DNA of 64,000 bases from positions 219,604-283,603 of the forward strand of contig NZ_MLCL01000024.1 in assembly GCF_001942625.1 (NCBI RefSeq). Reading direction: 5' to 3'. Under the pieces are notes generated by a model. That model saw only the letters and a list, made by a program, of their open reading frames with translations, searched no databases and had not been told where the DNA came from. How positions within the stretch are numbered: the stretch's first letter is position 1; each line of letters opens with the position of its first letter. The DNA is from Mycobacterium syngnathidarum. Its GTDB lineage: Bacteria > Actinomycetota > Actinomycetes > Mycobacteriales > Mycobacteriaceae. Shown piece after piece: positions 41,607 through 48,690 of the stretch. The translations under genes were made by a program, and so were the position numbers.

Positions 41607-42938
41607 ATGCGATGCACCGTATTCGGTACCGGCTATCTGGGCGCGACACATGCCGCAGGCATGGCCGAGCTCGGTCACGAGGTGATCGGGGTCGACATCG
41701 ACCCGGGCAAGGTGGCCAAACTCGCCGCCGGTGACATCCCGTTCTACGAACCCGGCCTGCGTAAGGTGTTGAACGACAACCTGTCTGCCGGGCGGCTGCG
41801 TTTCACCACCGACTACGACGAGGCCGCCGATTTCGCTGACGTGCACTTCCTCGGCGTCGGCACCCCGCAGAAGAAGGGCGATTACAGCGCCGATCTGCGC
41901 CACGTGCACGCCGTCATCGACACCCTGGTGCCCCGGCTGCGGCGGTCGGCGGTGATCGTCGGCAAGTCCACCGTGCCGGTCGGGACCGCCGCCGACCTGG
42001 CCGAGCGGGCCCGAGGTCTGGCGCCGGTCGACGTGGACGTCGAGGTTGCCTGGAACCCGGAGTTCCTCCGCGAGGGCTACGCCGTGCACGACACGCTGCA
42101 CCCGGACCGCATTGTGGTTGGTGTGCAACGTGATTCGCTACGCGGCGAGGCTGCCGTGCGTGAGCTCTACGCGCCGATGATCGGCGACGGGGTGCCCTTC
42201 CTGGTCACCGACCTGGAGACCGCCGAACTGGTCAAGGTGTCGGCCAACGCGTTCCTGGCCACCAAGATCTCATTCATCAACGCGATCTCCGAAGTGTGTG
42301 AAGCCGTCGGCGCCGACGTCACCCTGCTGGCCGATGCACTGGGCTATGACCCGCGGATCGGGCGGCGATTCCTCAATGCGGGCCTGGGCTTTGGTGGTGG
42401 CTGCCTGCCCAAGGACATCCGGGCATTCATGGCCAGGGCCGGCGAGCTGGGCGCCAACCATGCCCTGACGTTCCTGCGAGAGGTCGACAGCATCAACATG
42501 CGCCGCCGCACCGCGATGGTGGAGCTGACCACCCGGGCCTGTGGTGGATCGCTGCTGGGTGCCAACATCGCGGTCCTGGGCGCGGCGTTCAAGCCCGAAT
42601 CCGACGATGTGCGCGATTCTCCCGCACTCAACGTCGCGGGCATGCTGCAGCTCAACGGCGCCGGGGTGAACGTGTATGACCCAAAGGCGATGGACAACTC
42701 GCAGCGGGTGTTCCCGACGCTGAACTACTCCACCTCGGTCGTCGAAGCCTGCGACCGCGCCGATGCGGTGTTGGTGCTCACCGAGTGGGCCGAGTTCGTC
42801 GACCTGGACCCGGCCGAGCTGGCGGACACGGTGCGGGTCAAAGTCGTTGTGGACGGCCGCAATTGCCTGGATGCGCAGCGGTGGCGGGATGCGGGATGGC
42901 GCGTGTACGCGTTGGGACGTCCGGTCGCCACTGTTTGA
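41607..42938 (+). CDS. udgA: UDP-glucose 6-dehydrogenase
   Basis: A 443-residue enzyme that oxidises UDP-glucose to UDP-glucuronate with two NAD. The Rossmann loop is VFGTGYLGATHAAGMAELGHEVIGVDID. The central region has FLREGYAVHDTLHPDRIVVG and VKVSANAFLATKISFIN. The catalytic Cys266 lies in GLGFGGGCLPKDIRAF. The C-terminal domain has GAAFKPESDDVRDSPALNV. The ATG at 41607 gives the expected length. It follows the second DUF7159 gene and precedes a P450 gene. Rv0322 occupies the same place in M. tuberculosis. Confidence 0.93.
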   Translation: MRCTVFGTGYLGATHAAGMAELGHEVIGVDIDPGKVAKLAAGDIPFYEPGLRKVLNDNLSAGRLRFTTDYDEAADFADVHFLGVGTPQKKGDYSADLRHVHAVIDTLVPRLRRSAVIVGKSTVPVGTAADLAERARGLAPVDVDVEVAWNPEFLREGYAVHDTLHPDRIVVGVQRDSLRGEAAVRELYAPMIGDGVPFLVTDLETAELVKVSANAFLATKISFINAISEVCEAVGADVTLLADALGYDPRIGRRFLNAGLGFGGGCLPKDIRAFMARAGELGANHALTFLREVDSINMRRRTAMVELTTRACGGSLLGANIAVLGAAFKPESDDVRDSPALNVAGMLQLNGAGVNVYDPKAMDNSQRVFPTLNYSTSVVEACDRADAVLVLTEWAEFVDLDPAELADTVRVKVVVDGRNCLDAQRWRDAGWRVYALGRPVATV

Positions 42939-42976
42939 CGCTTGTAGAACAAATTTCGCGGTCGTAGGCTCGGGCC

Positions 42977-44290
42977 ATGCGGGAACGAATCCGGTGGATG
43001 GCCCTGCACGGGGTGGTTCGAGGCATCTCTGCGTACGGCGTGCGCCGCGGGGATCCACAGGCTCGGCTGATCGCCGACCCGGCGGTGCGGGCCGACCCGG
43101 CGCCATTCGCAGATGAGATGCGCCGCCGCGGGCCGATTGTCCGTGGCCGTGCGCTCTACATGACGTTCGACCACGGCGTCGCCACCGACCTGTTGCGCTC
43201 GGACGATTTCCGGGTGTCCCGGCTCGGCGGGAACCTGCCCCGCCCCCTGCGGTGGGTGGCCGACAAGACCTATACCGGCGGGCTACACCCCCTGATGCCG
43301 CCGTCACTGCTGGCAACCGAGCCTCCCGACCACACCCGTTACCGCAAACTGGTCTCCTCGGTGTTCACCACCCGGGCGGTCTCGCGGCTGCGGGAGCGGG
43401 TCCAGGAAACAGCCAACGACCTGCTGAACGCGATGGATGGGGACGGGGTGGTCGACATCGTCGACCAGTACTGTGCACAGCTGCCGGTCGCGGTGATCAG
43501 CGACATTCTCGGGGTGCCCGATGCGGACCGGCAACAGATCCTGCACTTCGGCGAGTTGGGCGCGCCGAGCCTGGACATCGGCCTGACGTGGCGGCAGTAC
43601 CAGGAGGTGAACTCCGGCATCCACGGATTCGAGACCTGGCTGACCGATCACCTGCGCCACCTGCGGCGCCACCCCGGCGAGGACTTGCTCAGCCAGATCA
43701 TCGAGGCCTCCGAGGCCGGTGCGGCCGGGGAACCGCTCAACGAATCGGAACTGCGGGCGCTGGCTGGGCTGGTGCTGGCAGCGGGGTTCGAGACCACGGT
43801 CAACCTGCTGGGCAACGGCATCCGCATGCTGCTCGACCATCCCGAACACCTGCAGACCCTGGCCGCGCGGCCCGAGCTGTGGCCGAACGCCGTCGAGGAG
43901 ATCCTGCGCCTGGATTCGCCGGTCCTGATGAGCGCGCGGGTGGCCCTCCGCGACACCGAAGTGGCCGGAACCCCGGTCCAGGCCGGGGAACTGGTCATCA
44001 TCCATCTGGCCGGCGCCAACCGCGATCCTGCGGTGTTCACCGATCCGCACCGCTTCGACATCGAACGCGACAACGCCGGGCGGCACCTGTCCTTCTCCGG
44101 CGGCAGGCATTTCTGCCTCGGCGCCGCCCTGGCCCGGGCCGAGGGCCAGGTGGGCCTGCAGACCTTCTTCGACCGCTTCCCCGACGCGCGGCCGGCCGGT
44201 GAGGGCAGCCGGCGGGAGACCCGCATCCTGCGCGGTTGGTCGACTCTGCCGATCGCGCTCGGGAAGGCACGCACAGCGGTAAGTTCGTGA
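42977..44290 (+). CDS. Cytochrome P450
   Basis: A 437-residue soluble P450. The heme-ligand loop is FSGGRHFCLGAALARAE, with the Cys near residue 380. The K-helix ExxR is EEILR near 307. The I-helix region is LAGLVLAAGFETTVNLLGN with an unusual GFET in place of AGxDT. The N-terminal half has PPDHTRYRKLVSSVFTTRAVSRLRERVQ, typical of class I bacterial enzymes. It needs a ferredoxin and reductase; none is adjacent. It starts 38 bp after udgA and ends one base before the next gene's start. The substrate is unknown. Confidence 0.92.
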   Translation: MRERIRWMALHGVVRGISAYGVRRGDPQARLIADPAVRADPAPFADEMRRRGPIVRGRALYMTFDHGVATDLLRSDDFRVSRLGGNLPRPLRWVADKTYTGGLHPLMPPSLLATEPPDHTRYRKLVSSVFTTRAVSRLRERVQETANDLLNAMDGDGVVDIVDQYCAQLPVAVISDILGVPDADRQQILHFGELGAPSLDIGLTWRQYQEVNSGIHGFETWLTDHLRHLRRHPGEDLLSQIIEASEAGAAGEPLNESELRALAGLVLAAGFETTVNLLGNGIRMLLDHPEHLQTLAARPELWPNAVEEILRLDSPVLMSARVALRDTEVAGTPVQAGELVIIHLAGANRDPAVFTDPHRFDIERDNAGRHLSFSGGRHFCLGAALARAEGQVGLQTFFDRFPDARPAGEGSRRETRILRGWSTLPIALGKARTAVSS

Positions 44291-44291
44291 C

Positions 44292-45044
44292 GTGGACTTC
44301 CGAGCTGCTCTGCTCGACCAGACCCGTTCGTTCGGGGAGCTGATCGCCTCCAGCGATCCCGAGACGCCGGTGCCGACCTGCCCGGAGTGGACGCTCAAGC
44401 AACTGTTCCGCCATGTCGGGCGCGGAAACCGTTGGGCGGCACAGATTATCTCCGAGCGTCGGGTGTCCCCTCTCGACCCGCGTGAGGTACACGAGGGCAG
44501 GCCGCCCGATGATCCCGAGGCCGCGATCGAGTGGCTCAATGCGGGTGTGGTCCAGATCCTCAAGGCTGTCGACCAGGTTGGTACCGACACCAGGGTGTGG
44601 ACGTTCCTGGGCCCCAAACCCGGGGGTTGGTGGATCAGGCGCCGGGTGCACGAGGTGGCGCTACACCACTGCGACGCCGCGATGGCCTTGGGAACCACGT
44701 TCGACATGCCGGTCGACCTCGCTGCCGACGCGGTCAGTGAGTGGATTGAGATCTCCACCGGCATGGCCAACAAACGTCACGTCGAACCTCTCGCGTCGGG
44801 ATCCAGCTTCCACCTGCACGCCACCGACGAGGGGCTGGGGCCCACGGGGGAGTGGACCGTGGAGCACGACGAGGACGGACTCGGATGGTCCCACAGTCAT
44901 GGCAAGGGCACTGTCGCGCTGAAAGGGCCGGCCACGGACCTGTTGCTGGCCATCACTCGGCGGCGTACTGCGGCCGATCTCGGGCTCGAAGTGTTCGGCG
45001 ACACCGCGACCTGGGACACCTGGCTGGACCGCACACCGTTCTGA
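44292..45044 (+). CDS. Mycothiol-dependent maleylpyruvate isomerase-family protein
   Basis: A 250-residue protein of the DinB-like/TIGR03083 group. The N-terminal helix bundle carries LLDQTRSFGELIASSDPETPVPTCPEWTLKQLFRHVGRGNRWAAQ, with the CPEWTLxxLxxHxG metal motif, and WWIRRRVHEVALHHCDAAMALG, giving the other His ligands. The C-terminal 100 residues form a second domain with an MDMPI-like fold. The start is the GTG at 44292, one base after the P450 stop, so the genes are one transcript. It matches the Rv0332 type. The physiological substrate is unknown. Confidence 0.8.
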   Translation: MDFRAALLDQTRSFGELIASSDPETPVPTCPEWTLKQLFRHVGRGNRWAAQIISERRVSPLDPREVHEGRPPDDPEAAIEWLNAGVVQILKAVDQVGTDTRVWTFLGPKPGGWWIRRRVHEVALHHCDAAMALGTTFDMPVDLAADAVSEWIEISTGMANKRHVEPLASGSSFHLHATDEGLGPTGEWTVEHDEDGLGWSHSHGKGTVALKGPATDLLLAITRRRTAADLGLEVFGDTATWDTWLDRTPF

Positions 45045-45062
45045 GTGGCGTACGTTTCGTTC

Positions 45063-45431
45063 ATGACCACTTCCGAGATCGCCACGGTCCTGGCCTGGCA
45101 TGACGCACTCAACGAGGATGACCTCGACACCCTGATCTCGCTGTCCAGTGATGACATCGAGGTCGGAGATGCCAGTGGGGCCGCCCAGGGGCACGTGGCC
45201 CTGCGTAACTGGGCTGCATCGGCCGGTGACACCGTGACGCCGGGACGGATGTTCGTGCACGACGGCGTGGTCGTCGTCGAACAGACCATCATGGCGGCCG
45301 ACGGGACCACCCGCACCGGTGCGGCCGCGTTCCGGGTAGTGCACGACCACGTCACGTCGGCGTTCCGTCACGACACCCTGGCCGCCGCGCTGGCCGCCAC
45401 CGAGCTCACCGAAAAAGACCTCGTCAACTGA
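45063..45431 (+). CDS. SnoaL-like (NTF2-fold) protein
   Basis: A 122-residue protein. The first helix TTSEIATVLAWHDALNEDDLDTLISLSSDDIEVGD is typical of the SnoaL/NTF2 fold, followed by VALRNWAASAGDTVTPGRMFVHDGVVVVEQT and AAAFRVVHDHVTSAFRHDTLAAAL. I choose the ATG at 45063, the second Met, behind a GTTTCGTTC leader; 45045 is the alternative start. It follows the maleylpyruvate-isomerase-like gene by 18 bp and matches Rv0333 in position. Probably a small-molecule-binding or isomerase protein. Confidence 0.75.
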   Translation: MTTSEIATVLAWHDALNEDDLDTLISLSSDDIEVGDASGAAQGHVALRNWAASAGDTVTPGRMFVHDGVVVVEQTIMAADGTTRTGAAAFRVVHDHVTSAFRHDTLAAALAATELTEKDLVN

Positions 45432-45573
45432 CGATCAGCCCGTAACCTGCGTGATCAAGTCTGGTTGCCGCGCTTGTGTTTTGGGACTGCCGTGAAATGG
45501 GTGTTCCGCCTGGTCAGCGCGGAGTACCGTCAGGTCATGGAGTAGGTCGCCAACTCTAGAAGGAACGGCAATC

Positions 45574-45987
45574 ATGACGAACGAAGGAATGGAGAGACCG
45601 CACACCGGCTCGGGGCACGTCGCGGAGCACGCGACCGTAGAACACCGCCACGTCGAGGAGCATGCGGCGCTGTATACCAGGCACCTCGCCGCGCACGAGA
45701 AACTCTATATGCGGCACCGCGACGAGCACGCGCGCCTGGCTGAGAAGCACATCACCGATCACGACCGGGCAGCCGATGCGGCCGCGCTACGCAGGGTGGC
45801 GGTCTCCACGCGGCACGCCGGACAGCACCTCGGGATCGCGATCCGACAGGCGTCCCAGCTTGCCTGGCTGAACCTGCGGCACGCCGGTGAGCGTGTCGAC
45901 CTGGATCGCCGTCATGCGGCCGAGTTCATCGGCCAGGAACGCAGGCATGCGCAGGAAGATCGGCACGAAATGCACAAGGCGTCATAG
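45574..45987 (+). CDS. Histidine-rich helical protein of unknown function
   Basis: A 137-residue hydrophilic protein with 19 His residues (14%). A repeating pattern of (R/E)H every 7 to 11 residues runs through a predicted long helix: HVAEHATVEHRHVEEHAALYTRH, LAAHEKLYMRHRDEHARLAEKH, then RHAGQHLG and RRHAAEFIGQERRHAQEDRHEMH. No family is recognised. There is no signal peptide, and the helix appears to be amphipathic. The ATG at 45574 follows AAGGAACGG. Such spacing could bind Zn, Ni or Cu, or act as a pH-responsive coiled coil. Neighbours give no clue. Confidence 0.7.
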   Translation: MTNEGMERPHTGSGHVAEHATVEHRHVEEHAALYTRHLAAHEKLYMRHRDEHARLAEKHITDHDRAADAAALRRVAVSTRHAGQHLGIAIRQASQLAWLNLRHAGERVDLDRRHAAEFIGQERRHAQEDRHEMHKAS

Positions 45988-46001
45988 GTCCCGATCAGCG
46001 G

Positions 46002-47231
46002 TCAGCGGGTGGCCGTGTTCGGCGTTGCCAACACGGCGGCGATGGCCGTCGTCAACGGAACCGACAGCGCCAGGGCGATGCCGCCCACCGCGGAACGGGC
46101 GATCTCGATCGCCACACTCTCACCGGTCAGCACATCGGGCAGTGACCGGTTGGCCACGCTGAACAACAACAGCAGCGGCAACGCACTGCCGGCATAGGCA
46201 AGCACCAGGGTGTAGACGGTGCTGGCGATGTGGTCGCTGCCCACCCGCATGGCGCCGACGAAGATCGAGCGGCGACTGCCGCCGTGCTCGGCGAGTTCGA
46301 AAACCGCCGAGGCCTGGGTGATGGTCACGTCGTTGAGCACGCCGAGTGAGCCGATGATGAACCCTGCCAGCAACAGCCCGGTGATCGACACGTTGCCCAG
46401 GTACGCGGCGACCTCGTTGTTCTGATCTTCGGACAAGCCTGTCAGGTGGGCCAATTCGATTGCCGCCCAGGACAAGATGGCGGCCAACAGCAATGACGTG
46501 AGCGTGCCCAGCAGGGCCGCGCTGGTGCGCAGGCTGACGCCGTGGGCCAAATAGATCACCGCATACAGGATGGCTGCCGAGGCCACCAGCGCCACCGGGA
46601 TCGCCGGGGCGCCGTCGCGCAATGCGGGTAGGAGGAAGATCATCAGCACCGCGAACGCCACCACGATGCCGACGATCGCCCGCAGTCCGCGCCAGCGCGC
46701 CACCGCCACGATGACCACCGTGAACACCACCGCCATGGCGATCAACGGCCAGGTGCGCTCATAGTCGAAGAACGCATAGCTCGTCGTCCCGGCCTCGTCG
46801 ACCTGCCGGCTTATCCGGATGCTGTCTCCGGCAACGAGATTCGGTTGGCCAGGGCCGGTGGTGAACTCGAGCAGTGTCTTGGCGCCCTTGTTCGGGCCCG
46901 AATCGATGGCCACCAGGTTCTGCACACATGTGCCGCCGCCCGGCTCTGCCGGCCTCGGTGAGGACGTCAGCACACCGCCGGCCGACGGGCTACCGCAGTC
47001 CGCCAGCGTGCTGGAGACCACGTGCCCGGCTTCGGTGGTGACGGCGCCGCCCGCGGCGTTCTGAAACGGCAGCGGAATGTCGACCTTCTGGTGGCTGGGC
47101 CACAGCAGGGCGGCGCCGACTAGGACCGCCAGCCCGATGGCAACCAAGAGGCCGACGACGATCCGGGCCGCCAGTGGACCCAACGGCGACGGGCCGGCCA
47201 GAGAATGCGAGTGGGAATGCGTGTGCGCCAC
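46002..47231 (-). CDS. YibE/F-like multi-pass membrane protein
   Basis: A 409-residue membrane protein. The N-terminus is VAHTHSHSHSLAG, a short His-rich head, then a first membrane helix (ARIVVGLLVAIGLAVLVGAALLW) and an external domain of about 130 residues containing two Cys. Seven or eight more helices follow. One contains GLLLAGFIIGSLGVLNDVTITQASAVFEL, the signature region of YibE/F proteins, and another MRVGSDHIASTVYTLVLAYAGSALPLLLL. The GTG at 47231 is the best start. The function of the family is unknown; a transport role is possible. It lies next to alaA. Confidence 0.8.
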   Translation of the reverse strand: MAHTHSHSHSLAGPSPLGPLAARIVVGLLVAIGLAVLVGAALLWPSHQKVDIPLPFQNAAGGAVTTEAGHVVSSTLADCGSPSAGGVLTSSPRPAEPGGGTCVQNLVAIDSGPNKGAKTLLEFTTGPGQPNLVAGDSIRISRQVDEAGTTSYAFFDYERTWPLIAMAVVFTVVIVAVARWRGLRAIVGIVVAFAVLMIFLLPALRDGAPAIPVALVASAAILYAVIYLAHGVSLRTSAALLGTLTSLLLAAILSWAAIELAHLTGLSEDQNNEVAAYLGNVSITGLLLAGFIIGSLGVLNDVTITQASAVFELAEHGGSRRSIFVGAMRVGSDHIASTVYTLVLAYAGSALPLLLLFSVANRSLPDVLTGESVAIEIARSAVGGIALALSVPLTTAIAAVLATPNTATR

Positions 47232-47272
47232 GTGGACAGCGTAGAGCGGGTCCCTGTGGCCCGGCGCGGGGC

Positions 47273-48544
47273 TTACTGGCGGTAGCCGGCCAGGAAGTTG
47301 CCCAGCCGCTCGATGGCCTGGGCCAGGTCCCGCGCCCACGGCAGCGTGACGATGCGCAGGTGATCCGGTGTGGGCCAGTTGAATCCAGTGCCCTGCGTCA
47401 GCAGGATCTTCTCCTGCAACAACAGGTCGAGCACCAGCTGCTCGTCATCGTGGATGTCGTGCACCTCGGGATCCAGGCGCGGGAACGCGTACAGCGCACC
47501 CGAAGGCTTCACACAGGACACCCCGGGGATCTCGTTGAGCTTGGTCCACGCGGTGTCCCGCTGCTCGAGCAGCCGGCCGCCGGGCAGTACCAGATCGTCG
47601 ATGCTCTGGTGCCCGCCCAGCGCGACCTGAATCGCGTGCTGCGCAGGAACATTCGGGCACAACCGCATGTTCGACAGCAGGCTGATGCCCTCGATGAAGC
47701 TGCTCGCGTGCTCCTTGGGGCCGGTGATGACCAGCCACCCGGAGCGGTAACCGGCCACCCGGTAGGCCTTCGACAGTCCGTTGAAGGTCAGCGTCAGCAG
47801 GTCGGGAGCCAGGGTTGCCAGCGAGATGTGCTTGGCGTCGTCGTAGAGGATCTTGTCGTAGATCTCGTCGGCCAACAGCAACAGCTGATGCCTGCGGGCC
47901 AACTCGACCATCTGCTCCAGGGTTTCGCGGCTGTATACCGCGCCCGTGGGGTTGTTCGGGTTGATCACGACCAGCGCCTTGGTGCGCTCGGTGATCTTGG
48001 ACTCGATGTCGGCGACGTCGGGATTCCAGCCCTGGGTCTCATCGCACAGGTAATGCACCGGCGTGCCGCCGGCCAGTGCGGTCGACGCCGTCCACAGCGG
48101 ATAGTCCGGCGCCGGGATGAGCACCTGATCACCGTTGTCCAGCAGCGCCTGCAAGGTCATGGTGATGAGTTCGGAGACGCCATTGCCCAGGTAGACGTCT
48201 TCGATGTCGAACCGGGGGAAACCCTCGACCAGTTCGTAGCGGGTGAACACCGCGCGGCGCGCGCTGGCGATGCCCTTGGAGTCCGAATAGCCCTGCGCGT
48301 ACGGCAGCGCCTGGATCATGTCGCGCATGATCACATCGGGTGCCTCGAAGCCGAACGGCGCGGGGTTGCCGATGTTGAGTTTGAGGATGCGGTGCCCTTC
48401 AGCTTCCAGCCGTGAGGCATGCTCGTGTACCGGCCCACGGATCTCGTACAGGACGTCCTGTAGCTTCGTGGACTGGGCGAACGTACGCGGCTTCGGGTGC
48501 TGACCGGTCTGCCACGGCAACTGATGGGTAGTCACGCCCACCAT
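47273..48544 (-). CDS. alaA: Alanine/aspartate-type aminotransferase
   Basis: A 423-residue class I PLP aminotransferase. The cofactor Lys is in FNGLSKAYRVAGYRSGW, the substrate-binding region NPNNPTGAVYSRE is clear, and the N-terminal LNIGNPAPFGFEAPD matches the AlaA/AspC group. It probably transfers an amino group between alanine or aspartate and 2-oxo acids. The ATG at 48544 is used; an upstream Met (48562) is possible. M. tuberculosis Rv0337c (aspC) sits at the same place. It is co-directional with etfD, separated by 146 bp. Confidence 0.9.
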   Translation of the reverse strand: MVGVTTHQLPWQTGQHPKPRTFAQSTKLQDVLYEIRGPVHEHASRLEAEGHRILKLNIGNPAPFGFEAPDVIMRDMIQALPYAQGYSDSKGIASARRAVFTRYELVEGFPRFDIEDVYLGNGVSELITMTLQALLDNGDQVLIPAPDYPLWTASTALAGGTPVHYLCDETQGWNPDVADIESKITERTKALVVINPNNPTGAVYSRETLEQMVELARRHQLLLLADEIYDKILYDDAKHISLATLAPDLLTLTFNGLSKAYRVAGYRSGWLVITGPKEHASSFIEGISLLSNMRLCPNVPAQHAIQVALGGHQSIDDLVLPGGRLLEQRDTAWTKLNEIPGVSCVKPSGALYAFPRLDPEVHDIHDDEQLVLDLLLQEKILLTQGTGFNWPTPDHLRIVTLPWARDLAQAIERLGNFLAGYRQ

Positions 48545-48690
48545 GGTCTCATCACCGTCCACTGATTTTGGAATTTGCCGATCCCTGAGGTGGCCACCGC
48601 CACACCTGGCCGATTCGCCACAGGGCCCCTGATACGCCGAACGGCCACCTCCCCGGCGTGGGGAGATGGCCGTTCGGTGCGTTGCGACGC

